DNA of 11,986 bases from Methanoregula sp. UBA276 (GCA_002508495.1 DANA01000006.1:2253-14238), one strand, 5' to 3'; counted from the stretch's first letter, positions 1-7,772 are shown. Notes: generated from the letters alone by a model not told the origin. Numbers and translations: made by a program.

Positions 1-283
1 AGTGTTCATTCAGGATTTTGGCAACAGCTTCGTCTTCAAATGATTCGCGGGCCATCACATGGCACCAGTGACAGGTTGCATACCCGATAGAGAGAAAGAC
101 CGGTTTATCTTCCCGTATTGCACGGGAAAATGCCTCCTCCCCCCACGGAAACCAGTCTACCGGATTTCTGGCATGGTTTTTTAGATACGGGCTCTTTTCA
201 TGCTGCAGGTGATTGAACGGGCGCTCAGGCCGGTCATCTGGCGGAGACACCGGACCGGGTTTTTCGGGCATATAATCCATCAT
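1..283 (-). CDS. Thioredoxin-domain protein, DUF255/YyaL (SSP411) type, N-terminal part
   Basis: Only the first 94 codons are in the window; the C-terminus runs off the left edge. Seen: after a proline-rich leader of about 22 residues come NHLQHEKSPYL, the NPVDWFPWGEEAF block (residues 40-52), DKPVFLSIGYATCHWCHVM (59-77, Cys71 and Cys74 forming CHWC) and ESFED. These are the hallmark blocks of the DUF255 family, which joins a thioredoxin-like N-terminal domain to a six-hairpin glycosidase-like C-terminal domain. The biochemical role of the family is not well established; a thiol/disulfide or sugar-related function is suggested by fold only. No signal peptide is visible, so it is probably cytoplasmic. 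The start is the double ATG at 283-278; no strong Shine-Dalgarno precedes it and Met5 is an alternative. It is divergent from the membrane protein at 362 across a 78-bp spacer in which I see no clear TATA box. Confidence 0.93.
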   Translation of the reverse strand, partial: MMDYMPEKPGPVSPPDDRPERPFNHLQHEKSPYLKNHARNPVDWFPWGEEAFSRAIREDKPVFLSIGYATCHWCHVMARESFEDEAVAKILNEH

Positions 284-361
284 GTACGATATGGCCTGAT
301 GAGTTTTTGCCCCACTTCGATAAGAAGAGCCTTATGAGGAAGCGGCAACAATGATCCGGTA

Positions 362-1102
362 GTGGATGCGCTCATGGGATACGACGGAATAATCATCATT
401 TTCCTGATTGGTGCGACCGTGGTTGCCATATCGTATATCCTTGACCATGTCTGGGCTGCAACAATCCCGTCCCGCCGGATATATTACATCATCCGTGCCC
501 CGGGCGTGATTCTTCACGAAGGTGCCCATATGCTCGGCTGCATCCTCACCGGGGCGCGGATAAAGAACGTGGTCCTGTTTTCCAAAAACGGGGGATCGGT
601 CACCTATACCCGTCCGCTGCTGCCGTATCTGGGAGATGTCATCATCAGCACCGCACCCCTTTTTGTCATCCCCCTTGTTCTCTCGGGCATCACGGATCTT
701 TTTCGTATTTATCTTGGCTGCACGTTTCCGGCCTTTCCTCCCCAGATAGTCACGCCGGAAGCCCTGCTCGCACTCGGAAGTGCAATCATCGGAACATTCC
801 GGGCAAATCTCGTCACCGGATTCAATGGCTGGTTCCTCCTCTACCTGTACCTGACCATCAGCCTCGTCCTGTCGGTTTCCCCGAGCCGCCAGGACATGAA
901 AAACGCCACAGTCGGCATCGCCCTCCTCCTGCTAGCAGCACTGATGATCCTGGGAAGCGGGATTCCGGCAGCTGTCGGTTTCCTTGACAGGTGCCTGAAC
1001 CTGCTCGAAGTCGGGTTTACGCTTGGCCTTGTCTATGGAATAATTGCGCTCCTTGTCTCCTTCCCTCTTATCGTCCTGTATGCATACCGCATGGGCAGGT
1101 AA
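362..1102 (+). CDS. Multi-pass membrane protein with HEGAH (M50-like) zinc-metalloprotease motif
   Basis: The 246-residue protein is strongly hydrophobic, with likely membrane segments near 9-27, 91-113, 156-173, 183-205 and 213-241. HEGAH at residues 52-56 has the HExxH zinc-binding pattern and is followed by hydrophobic sequence and GGSVTY (77-82). That arrangement recalls intramembrane site-2-protease-like (M50) families. A conserved-looking FNGWFLLYLYLTIS then SPSRQD (173-178) could supply the third metal ligand through Asp178; this is inference. The substrate is unknown. The classical NPDG-type M50 motif is absent, so it is either a divergent M50-like peptidase or a catalytically inactive relative. 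The longest reading starts at GTG 362, but ATG 374 is equally possible: GGATG at 364-368 could act as its ribosome-binding site, whereas GAGGAAG (336-342) is too far from 362. The gene ends 58 bp before mutS on the same strand. Confidence 0.82.
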   Translation: MDALMGYDGIIIIFLIGATVVAISYILDHVWAATIPSRRIYYIIRAPGVILHEGAHMLGCILTGARIKNVVLFSKNGGSVTYTRPLLPYLGDVIISTAPLFVIPLVLSGITDLFRIYLGCTFPAFPPQIVTPEALLALGSAIIGTFRANLVTGFNGWFLLYLYLTISLVLSVSPSRQDMKNATVGIALLLLAALMILGSGIPAAVGFLDRCLNLLEVGFTLGLVYGIIALLVSFPLIVLYAYRMGR

Positions 1103-1126
1103 GATGGGCAGGGGTGCAAAGATCGG

Positions 1127-1134
1127 TATTAATT
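1127..1134 (+). promoter_or_regulatory. TATA-like box for a leaderless mutS transcript
   Basis: TATTAATT lies 27-34 bp upstream of the proposed mutS ATG at 1161, in the short spacer behind the membrane-protein gene. No Shine-Dalgarno precedes that ATG. An archaeal TATA box normally sits about 25 bp before the transcription start, so the transcript would begin at or next to the ATG. No clear purine-rich BRE is visible, so this rests on position and AT content. Confidence 0.4.
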
Positions 1135-1160
1135 GGTCCAAAAAACCACCTTTTAACGCT

Positions 1161-3833
1161 ATGGCACGGAGGACCGGATCCGACAGCACAACGCCCGATG
1201 AGGCACCTTCCCGCCTAACACCGGTCATGCAGCAGTACCAGGAACTCAAGGAGCAGTACAAGGATACCATTCTCCTGTTCCGGATCGGGGATTTTTACGA
1301 AACCTTCAACGCGGATGCCGAACTCATCAGCCGCGAACTTGATATTGTCCTTACGTCACGGTCAAAAAGCGGGGATACCCGCATTCCTCTTGCCGGCGTA
1401 CCCTACCATGCGGCTGACGGTTATATTGCCCGGCTGGTCAGCAAGGGATACAAGGTTGCTGTCTGCGAACAGGTTGGCGATCCCCGGACAACCAAGGGGA
1501 TTGTGAAGCGGGAGATAGCCCGGGTCATCACCCCGGGCACGGTCATCGACCCGTCAATGCTCCCCTCATCTGAAGCCAGTTATCTCATGGCTCTCTGCCC
1601 GGATGCAAAAGAGAAGTCCTGGGGAATGGCCCTCCTTGACATCTCGACCGGAGATTTTTCTGTCGCAACGCTCGGGCATGATCCGACCCTGCAGAATCTC
1701 TTGTCAGAAATAGTCCGGTACAGCCCCCGGGAATGCATCATCCCCTCCAGCGCCCCGGATGAACTTGCCGAAAGGATTGGCAAGAAGGAGATCATCATTT
1801 CCCGTTTCCGCGACGAGGCGTTCGCGCCGGAACGCGCCGAAAAACTGCTCCTTGACCATTTCGCTGTTGCCTCGCTTGCGGGATACGGGTGCACCGACAA
1901 GGCAGCAATCGGGGCAGCCGGGGCAGCGCTCAGGTACGCGCAGGAGACCCAGCAGGCAACGCTTTTGCACATCACCGGCCTTGCAACCCGTTCATCATCG
2001 CAGTCCATGATGCTTGACGCCATCACGCTGCGGAACCTGGAGGTCACCAAAAGCATCCGTGACGGGACGAAGGGCGGAACCCTGCTTTCGTGCCTTGACC
2101 AGACAAAAACCCCCATGGGAAACCGGCTCCTCAGCCAACGGCTTGTCCGGCCGCTTCTCGACATCCCGAAAATTGAGCGGCGGCTCGATGCAGTTGATTT
2201 CTTTAGTGGGGCAACCACCATGCGCCTTGCACTCCGTTCGGTACTGGACCGGTTTTCTGATATCGAACGGATAGCCGCCCGGATCTCGTACGGGAATGCC
2301 GGCCCCCGCGATCTTCTTGCCCTTGCAGACTCGCTCGGTGCCCTTCCGGAACTGCGCAGCACGGTGACCGGCAAGGGCAACGTTCCGGTACCCGAACACA
2401 TCCGCGCTGCACTCGCCGACATCCGGGATCTTCCGGATACTATCTCGCTCATCCGGACAGCCATTGTCGATGATCCCCCGGCCATTGCCCGAAACGGGGG
2501 TGTTATCCGGGCGGGCTATTCGCAGGAACTTGACGACATGACCCGGATCCTCCATTCCGGCAAGGACTGGATTGTCCGTCTGCAGGAACAGGAGCGCGAA
2601 AAGACCGGGATCAAATCACTCAAGATCGGCTATAACCGGATCTTCGGGTATTACATCGACATCTCGCGGCCCAACCTCCACCTGGTCCCGGACCATTACG
2701 AACGCAAACAGACCACCGCAAGTGGAGAGCGTTACACGCTCCCCGAGCTCCGGAGCAAGGAAGCCCTGATAACCAACGCGGACGAGAAAGTCCTGGCACT
2801 TGAACGAGAGTTGTATGCCGGTCTTATCGAAAAGCTGCGAGTGGATGTCCCCAAAATCCAGCTCATTGCTGCTGCGATTGCGGTGCTCGATGTCAGCGCA
2901 ACGCTGGCTGAGGTGGCAGTAACCAAGAAGTATGTACGGCCGCACCTGGATGACGGCGATGCACTGGTTATCCGGGACGGGAGGCACCCGGTGGTTGAAT
3001 CCGGGATGAGCGGGGGATTTGTTCCCAACGATGCAGACCTTGCCGGCAGCGGCACGCAGATCCTCATCATCACCGGTGCGAACATGGCCGGCAAGTCAAC
3101 CTACATGCGGGCAATGGCCCTCATCTGCATCATGGCACAGGCAGGCAGTTTTGTTCCCGCACGGCATGCAACCATTGGCATCATCGACCGGATCTTCACC
3201 CGTGTTGGCGCCTTTGACGATCTTGCAAGCGGCCAGAGCACATTCTTTGTTGAGATGCTGGAACTCGCCAACATTTTGAACAATGTTACCCCAAAAAGCC
3301 TTGTCATACTCGATGAGATAGGGCGGGGGACCAGTACCGCTGACGGTTGTTCCATCGCCCGTGCCGTGCTCGAATACCTGCATGGCCGGGGAAAAACCGG
3401 GCCAAAAACCCTCTTTGCCACGCATTTCCACGAAATGGTACTGGCTGAGGATGCATTAAAGCGGGTGAAAAATTTCCATTTTGCCGTCCGGGAAACAAAC
3501 GAGGACGTGGTTTTTTTACGAAAACTCATTTGCGGTGCAACGGACAAGAGTTACGGCATCCATGTTGCCCGCCTTGCAGGAATCCCGAAAAAAGTGACCG
3601 AACGCGCCGAGACCCTCCTCTCCGAAGGTATGAACCGGAGTCTTTTTGGACAGGGCAAGCCCCAGCGATATACCCAGATCCTCCTGGTCGATGAGGAGAA
3701 ATCACAAGCCCCTGCAGAGCACCCTGTGCTTCTGGCCCTTTCCCGGATAAAACCGGAAGAGATGACGCCCCTGCAGGCGCTCTCGACACTTGCAGATCTG
3801 AAAGAGAACCTTGAACGGGAGGAGAAGGATTGA
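1161..3833 (+). CDS. mutS: DNA mismatch repair ATPase MutS
   Basis: MutS recognises base-base mismatches and small loops, then recruits MutL in an ATP-dependent way. The 890-residue protein is of normal MutS1 length. Domain I begins with TPVMQQYQELKEQ and contains GDFYE, with the mismatch-stacking Phe45 and Glu47 (F-x-E). The connector and lever occupy about 135-575, with the clamp signature KIGYNRIFGYYIDIS near 487-501. The ATPase domain has Walker A GANMAGKST (640-647 region), Walker B ending in Asp718-Glu719, then GRGTSTADG, ATHFHE and the SYGIHVARLAGIP block. The C-terminus (TPLQALSTLADLKE) fits the usual dimerisation tail. The frame is open further upstream, but ATG 1161 puts the conserved N-terminus at the normal distance and has a TATA-like box at leaderless spacing; ATG 1104 is a less likely alternative. 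The gene is coupled to mutL by a TTG/TGA overlap. A complete MutS1 is patchily distributed in archaea and is generally regarded as acquired from bacteria. Confidence 0.98.
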   Translation: MARRTGSDSTTPDEAPSRLTPVMQQYQELKEQYKDTILLFRIGDFYETFNADAELISRELDIVLTSRSKSGDTRIPLAGVPYHAADGYIARLVSKGYKVAVCEQVGDPRTTKGIVKREIARVITPGTVIDPSMLPSSEASYLMALCPDAKEKSWGMALLDISTGDFSVATLGHDPTLQNLLSEIVRYSPRECIIPSSAPDELAERIGKKEIIISRFRDEAFAPERAEKLLLDHFAVASLAGYGCTDKAAIGAAGAALRYAQETQQATLLHITGLATRSSSQSMMLDAITLRNLEVTKSIRDGTKGGTLLSCLDQTKTPMGNRLLSQRLVRPLLDIPKIERRLDAVDFFSGATTMRLALRSVLDRFSDIERIAARISYGNAGPRDLLALADSLGALPELRSTVTGKGNVPVPEHIRAALADIRDLPDTISLIRTAIVDDPPAIARNGGVIRAGYSQELDDMTRILHSGKDWIVRLQEQEREKTGIKSLKIGYNRIFGYYIDISRPNLHLVPDHYERKQTTASGERYTLPELRSKEALITNADEKVLALERELYAGLIEKLRVDVPKIQLIAAAIAVLDVSATLAEVAVTKKYVRPHLDDGDALVIRDGRHPVVESGMSGGFVPNDADLAGSGTQILIITGANMAGKSTYMRAMALICIMAQAGSFVPARHATIGIIDRIFTRVGAFDDLASGQSTFFVEMLELANILNNVTPKSLVILDEIGRGTSTADGCSIARAVLEYLHGRGKTGPKTLFATHFHEMVLAEDALKRVKNFHFAVRETNEDVVFLRKLICGATDKSYGIHVARLAGIPKKVTERAETLLSEGMNRSLFGQGKPQRYTQILLVDEEKSQAPAEHPVLLALSRIKPEEMTPLQALSTLADLKENLEREEKD
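3817..3824 (+). promoter_or_regulatory. Shine-Dalgarno that fixes the mutL TTG start
   Basis: GGGAGGAG inside the last codons of mutS ends 5 nt before TTG 3830. The T-T-G-A string overlaps the mutL start (TTG) with the mutS stop (TGA). A strong site at correct spacing supports the non-ATG start and suggests translational coupling of the two proteins. Confidence 0.85.
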
Positions 3834-5635
3834 CCGGGAAGGAAAATGCGTCCTGCATCCGCGTCCTGGATCCGGCAACCATCAACCAGATTGCTGCGGG
3901 CGAAGTTGTCGAGCGACCGGCCTCGGTAGTCAAGGAACTGGTCGAGAACGCGATTGATGCCGGTGCCGATTCTGTCACCATCGAACTGAAATCCGAAAAA
4001 GACGCAATCACGGCAATACAGGTTTCGGACAACGGGCGGGGCATGTCCCCCGAAGATGCCCTTTTGGCATTCACTCCTCACGCCACCAGCAAGATCTCTG
4101 GTATCGAAGACCTTTCCCATATCGACACGCTGGGTTTCCGTGGCGAAGCACTGGCGACGATAGCCGCGGTTTCCCTGGTAACGCTGACAACAAAACCTGC
4201 AGGAAGCGGCCCGGTTCCCGGAACACGGGTGATACTACGGGGAGGAACCATTATCGAAAATATGGGGTGCGGGTGCCCGGACGGGACGCGCGTCATGGTC
4301 GAGGATCTCTTCTTCAATACCCCTGCCCGGAAGAAGTTCCAGAAGAGCAGGAATACGGAGCTTGCCCATATCCACGATATCTGCGAGGGTATCTGCCTGT
4401 CTCACCCCGATATCGCGTTTCATCTTGTCCATAACGGGAACGAATACCTCACCACGGAATGTACCGGCCGGCAGATAGACACAATTGCCCGGCTGTTCGG
4501 CAGCAGCACCGTCGCAGAACTTATCCCGGTTGCGCACACCCTTCCTTACCTTACCATAACGGGATATATCTCCCGTCCATCCCTTTCCCGGAAAGACCGG
4601 GCACGGATGCCGGTATCGGTCAACAAGCGGTATGTTACCTCCGGAGTAATTACGGACGCGGTCAAGGCCGGCTATGGCACCCTCCTCCCAAAAGACCGTT
4701 TTCCGGTCGCGTTCCTTTCCATCACCATCGACACAACGCTTGTTGATGTGAATGTCCACCCTACCAAAAAACAGATCCGGCTCTCCCGGGAAAAGGAGAT
4801 AGCTTCTGCGATTCAGGCTGCCGTCCGGGATGCCCTTTTCACGAGCGACCTTATCCCGTCAGCTGCGCGCCAGCCGGAACCCATTGTTCCGAATACTGAA
4901 GAGCCGATGCGTTCAGAACCGGTCATCTACCCGCATTATGGAAAAACCACTCCTCCGGTCGTTGCCGAGAGCACGCATGCCGGGACAACTTCCACGGACA
5001 AGCGACTGCGGCAGACTGAACTGACCGCCGGCTCCGGAACTACCCCCGGTGCATCCCTCCTGCCGCCAATCGGGGTTATCGGGGAGTTCGGCGGAATTTA
5101 TATCCTTGCACAATCGGAAAACGGCGAATTCCTCATCATCGACCAGCATGCGGCCCACGAGCGGATCCTGTATGAACAGGTCAGCGAACGTGCAGCAGGC
5201 CCGTCATCGGCACAGGAACTCATCAGTCCCGTGGTCCTGCACCGCACCCAGAAAGATGCTGCAATGATCCGGGAACTCCTGCCTGCCCTTGCTGCCGAAG
5301 GTTTTGTCATGGAAGATTTTGGCAGCGGGGCGTTCATCGTGCGGGCAGTCCCGGTCGTGCTGGGCAGGATCGAGGATTCGGCAACCATCGATGAGATCAT
5401 CAGCGATCTTGTCAGCAATGATGCCGCGCAGCGGGTCAGCAACCGCGAGCGAATAACCCGCATCGTTGCCTGCAGGGGGGCAGTCAAGGCCGGCACAACC
5501 TGCACCAGGGAACAGTGCCAGCGGATCGTGGACCAGCTCCGCCAGGCAAAAAACCCGTTCACCTGTCCGCATGGCAGACCAACCATCATCCGGTTTACCC
5601 GGAACGACCTGGATGCCATGTTCCAGCGGGTGTGA
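3830..5635 (+). CDS. mutL: DNA mismatch repair protein MutL with endonuclease motif
   Basis: MutL links mismatch-bound MutS to strand incision. Residues 1 to about 330 form the GHKL ATPase and transducer: IAAGEVVERPASVVKEL with catalytic Glu36 and Mg-binding Asn40, DNGRGM (67-72), HATSKI (84-89), GFRGEAL (102-108) and FFNTPARKKF. Residues about 335-420 are a variable linker. The C-terminal domain has DQHAAHERILYE (438-449), which fits the metal-binding endonuclease motif DQHA(x)2E(x)4E. It is followed by ACRGAVKAG and CPHGRP (579-584), the other conserved endonuclease-site pieces. It is therefore an endonuclease-active MutL as in organisms without MutH; nicking activity is inferred from the motifs. 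At 601 residues its length is normal. The TTG start has a strong Shine-Dalgarno and the predicted N-terminus reaches the conserved block at the usual distance. Confidence 0.97.
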   Translation: MTGKENASCIRVLDPATINQIAAGEVVERPASVVKELVENAIDAGADSVTIELKSEKDAITAIQVSDNGRGMSPEDALLAFTPHATSKISGIEDLSHIDTLGFRGEALATIAAVSLVTLTTKPAGSGPVPGTRVILRGGTIIENMGCGCPDGTRVMVEDLFFNTPARKKFQKSRNTELAHIHDICEGICLSHPDIAFHLVHNGNEYLTTECTGRQIDTIARLFGSSTVAELIPVAHTLPYLTITGYISRPSLSRKDRARMPVSVNKRYVTSGVITDAVKAGYGTLLPKDRFPVAFLSITIDTTLVDVNVHPTKKQIRLSREKEIASAIQAAVRDALFTSDLIPSAARQPEPIVPNTEEPMRSEPVIYPHYGKTTPPVVAESTHAGTTSTDKRLRQTELTAGSGTTPGASLLPPIGVIGEFGGIYILAQSENGEFLIIDQHAAHERILYEQVSERAAGPSSAQELISPVVLHRTQKDAAMIRELLPALAAEGFVMEDFGSGAFIVRAVPVVLGRIEDSATIDEIISDLVSNDAAQRVSNRERITRIVACRGAVKAGTTCTREQCQRIVDQLRQAKNPFTCPHGRPTIIRFTRNDLDAMFQRV

Positions 5636-5733
5636 GGGGGATCACCGCACGCATCCGGCTTCTGCCGCGATTCGTACAATGATACGATCACGCACGAATA
5701 GTTCCGGCATAACGGTTTCTGGCAGATGAGATT

Positions 5734-6606
5734 ATGAAGGATACGCGGCAGTCAACCCTTGTGCCGGCCCGGCCAGGATTTTCCCGCGATGATGAGCGGG
5801 ATATCGAAGCTTTTGGCCATATGGTGCTTGGGTTCTATGCAAAAAACGGGCGAGACCTACCCTGGCGAAGGACAACCGATCCGTACAGCATCCTCGTCTC
5901 CGAAGTCATGCTCCAGCAGACGCAGGTAGACCGGGTCATGAAAAAATATCCGTTTTTTCTTGAAACATTCCCGGACTTTTCCACCCTTGCGGGTGCACCG
6001 CTGGCAGATGTCCTTTCGGTCTGGCAGGGAATGGGATACAACCGCCGGGCAATCGCACTGCGGGATTGTGCCTTTCGTGTCTGCTCCGAATTTGCAGGAA
6101 CCCTTCCCCGCGTTGTGGAAACGCTGGAAACCCTGCCGGGCATTGGCCATGCTACTGCATCATCCATCTGCGTGTATGCATTCAACCAGCCCCTGGTCTT
6201 TATCGAGACCAATATCCGGCGGGTGTTCATCCACCATTTCTTCAATGACCAGGAGGTTGTTACCGATACGGAGATCCTGCCCATTGTCCGTCGGGCACTC
6301 TGCGGGAAAGATCCCCGTACCTGGTACAATGCGCTCATGGACTATGGCACAGAACTCAAAAAGACCGTGCCCAACCCCAACCGCCGCAGCCGGCACTATA
6401 CACGACCGGCAGCATTTGAAGGATCCGACCGGAAGATCCGAGGCCGCATCCTGAAGATCCTGCTAAAGAGACGGCGCATGACGAGAACGGAGATCCATGC
6501 AGCCCTTGCAGAAGACCCCCGGCGCGTAAACCAGCTCATACGGAATCTGGTTGAGGAGGGATTTATTACGCAATCCGATCGCTTCGTGGAAATAGCGTCA
6601 CGCTAG
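5734..6606 (+). CDS. mutY: MutY-like A/G-specific adenine glycosylase, Fe-S-less, with C-terminal winged helix
   Basis: An HhH-GPD base-excision glycosylase of 290 residues. Seen: DLPWRRTTDPY (41-51), EVMLQQTQV with the MutY catalytic Glu57, WQGMGYNRRA, and the helix-hairpin-helix LPGIGHATA (134-142), which lacks the lysine of endonuclease III; it should be monofunctional. The loop that carries the catalytic Asp in E. coli MutY (DGN) reads FIETNIRRV, so Glu158 stands there. The four-cysteine Fe-S loop after the GPD domain is absent: ALMDYGTELKK continues into NPNRRSRHYTRPAAFEGSDR without cysteines. No NUDIX-like 8-oxoG-recognition domain follows; residues about 225-290 look like a winged helix (ILKILLKRRRMTRTEI, LIRNLVEEGFI). 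From memory, a subclass of MutY relatives shares the ETNIR and NPNRRS blocks. The predicted role is removing adenine opposite oxidised guanine. It lies 98 bp behind mutL with a weak ribosome-binding site (GATGAG). Confidence 0.88.
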   Translation: MKDTRQSTLVPARPGFSRDDERDIEAFGHMVLGFYAKNGRDLPWRRTTDPYSILVSEVMLQQTQVDRVMKKYPFFLETFPDFSTLAGAPLADVLSVWQGMGYNRRAIALRDCAFRVCSEFAGTLPRVVETLETLPGIGHATASSICVYAFNQPLVFIETNIRRVFIHHFFNDQEVVTDTEILPIVRRALCGKDPRTWYNALMDYGTELKKTVPNPNRRSRHYTRPAAFEGSDRKIRGRILKILLKRRRMTRTEIHAALAEDPRRVNQLIRNLVEEGFITQSDRFVEIASR

Positions 6607-6727
6607 CGAAAAATACTGGATAATCACTGCCATGGAACCATTGTTGGTAAGAGATATCCCAAAAGAATGTCCGGGGGGGTGATCGTAAAAAAAAGCAGGG
6701 CAGCGCATAGTTGATATGGGACGGTTT

Positions 6728-6736
6728 CCTATTAAG
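6728..6736 (+). promoter_or_regulatory. TATA-like box upstream of the 178-residue protein gene
   Basis: CCTATTAAG lies 24-32 bp before ATG 6760, suggesting an own promoter with a very short leader. GGGG at 6749-6752 may act as a weak ribosome-binding site. There is no experimental or strong consensus support. Confidence 0.3.
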
Positions 6737-6759
6737 CCGGTAGATTTCGGGGACGCATC

Positions 6760-7296
6760 ATGGCCGGCATCAATTCTGTTCCGGATGAGGTGAAATGGCG
6801 GATTGCTGCAGAATTCTCCGCAATCCTGCCTGCTTTGTACGACCGGGTGTTCCGCGCCGCTATCGGGGACACCTACAGCACGATGGAACAGAAAGTCTGG
6901 CTGGAAACGTCGGTAATTGTTGCCGACATGGTAAAGACCCTTTCTCTTCCGCACCAGACAGCAAAGCAGCTTGCAGAGACGGTGGATACGGCCATGAAAA
7001 TCCTCTTTGGCCCGGAATTCAAAAATGAGGTCCTGGATATCCCGGGCGACAGCGCAGTGATAATTGTCCGACGCTGTCCGATCCTTGCGCATGCTTCCCG
7101 TTCCGGACTGACCGGGGAACAGGCATTCAACAAGTGCATGGCATTTACTCTTGCCAGTGTGCCCATGCTCAACAAGGAGTTCTCTGCACGGTTCGTCCGA
7201 ACCATGTGCACCGGTGACCGCCAGTGCGAGATAAAGATCCAGAAGGTTTTGGCGCCTGAATCATCAATGGCGAAGGATCCTGATAACCGCGCTTAA
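6760..7296 (+). CDS. Conserved-looking protein with four cysteines, function unknown
   Basis: A 178-residue, probably cytoplasmic protein whose function I cannot assign. The N-terminal half (about 10-90) looks helical, with EFSAILPALYDRVFRAAIG and a Leu/Ala-rich stretch. The C-terminal half carries all four cysteines: Cys106 in RRCPIL, Cys126 in FNKCMAF, and Cys150 and Cys156 in MCTGDRQCEIKI. The CP...C...mC-x-GD-x-x-C-E pattern recalls small methanogen proteins and, more distantly, the L-2-amino-thiazoline-4-carboxylate hydrolase-like and V4R-like families, which end in a G-D-x-x-C segment. This is a pattern memory, not a search result. The cysteines could bind a metal or a thiol-reactive ligand. 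Codon use resembles the repair genes. The start at ATG 6760 is supported by a TATA-like box and a G-rich patch upstream. The gene is separated from mutY by 153 bp and is probably its own transcription unit. Confidence 0.75.
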   Translation: MAGINSVPDEVKWRIAAEFSAILPALYDRVFRAAIGDTYSTMEQKVWLETSVIVADMVKTLSLPHQTAKQLAETVDTAMKILFGPEFKNEVLDIPGDSAVIIVRRCPILAHASRSGLTGEQAFNKCMAFTLASVPMLNKEFSARFVRTMCTGDRQCEIKIQKVLAPESSMAKDPDNRA

Positions 7297-7479
7297 CGAA
7301 CTTCCAAGCCCGGTACCAGGAATGCTGCGCCCGACGGGAAGCGAAACCGAGAGGACCATGAAATGCAGCGGAACTTTCCCGTGCGGGTTCTTCATTCTCC
7401 TGCATCACGATGCTTTTTAAAAAATCCGCGCCGGAATAAACGGTCGTGAACGTAACCGGTTTTCGGGAAAAGAGGTGGA

Positions 7480-7608
7480 TTGGATCTCCGTTTCATGGGA
7501 GAAAGATACGCGAGGGATTCACCAGCCATTGCACTGTATGAGCCGCTGTGGGAGCACTCGCAATCCGGTTTCAGGATTATTTTCCATGAAAAACACGAAA
7601 TGCTCTGA
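7480..7608 (+). CDS. Possible small protein (37-42 residues), unrecognised
   Basis: A short frame from TTG 7480 or ATG 7495 to TGA 7606-7608, with no recognised family. Its ATG form begins MGERYARDSPAIALYEPL and ends FHEKHEML. Supporting context: a TATA-like TTTTTAAAAAAT (about 7412-7423) would start a transcript near 7445, and AGGTGGA (7474-7479 region) resembles a Shine-Dalgarno, though it is too close to the TTG and rather far from the ATG. Length and composition do not exclude a chance frame. Confidence 0.2.
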   Translation: MDLRFMGERYARDSPAIALYEPLWEHSQSGFRIIFHEKHEML

Positions 7609-7713
7609 TGGTGAACGCTGATCCTTCCATATCCCTGTTATGATGAACAGCCGCCGACCAGAACGGGCACCTGTGCAGCGCCCTCAATTTCTGGTTTGTG
7701 AAAACAATTTTTG

Positions 7714-7727
7714 GGCTCTGTTGAAAC
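7714..7727 (+). repeat. Left 14-bp inverted repeat
   Basis: GGCTCTGTTGAAAC is an exact inverted match to 8037-8050. It is preceded by AAAACAATTT (7701-7710), which is also mirrored on the other side. Confidence 0.85.
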
Positions 7728-7772
7728 CCTTCACAATACTTGCATATGGGGCCCGGATTGCGGGATTGGTCA

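Noticed and set aside
1580..2485. 301-codon open frame on the minus strand inside mutS, and many similar frames opposite mutS, mutL and the cbi genes
   Set aside because: They are antisense to clearly conserved genes, have Arg/Ser-rich composition typical of shadow frames in GC-rich DNA, and show no motifs.
5670..5699. Inverted repeat ATTCGT ... ACGAAT between mutL and mutY
   Set aside because: Six base pairs with an 18-nt loop and no T-tract is within chance expectation.
6593..6605. Hairpin TAGCG-TCA-CGCTA at the mutY stop codon as a terminator
   Set aside because: The stem is short and is followed by A, not T, on the transcript strand.
6632..6682. 16-residue frame MEPLLVRDIPKECPGG ending at a run of seven G
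   Set aside because: A one-base change in the G-run would extend it, which is suggestive, but it is too short, has no ribosome-binding site and matches no family.
6598..7092. 164-codon minus-strand frame between mutY and the four-cysteine protein
   Set aside because: It overlaps the better-supported plus-strand gene at 6760 and shows no family features.
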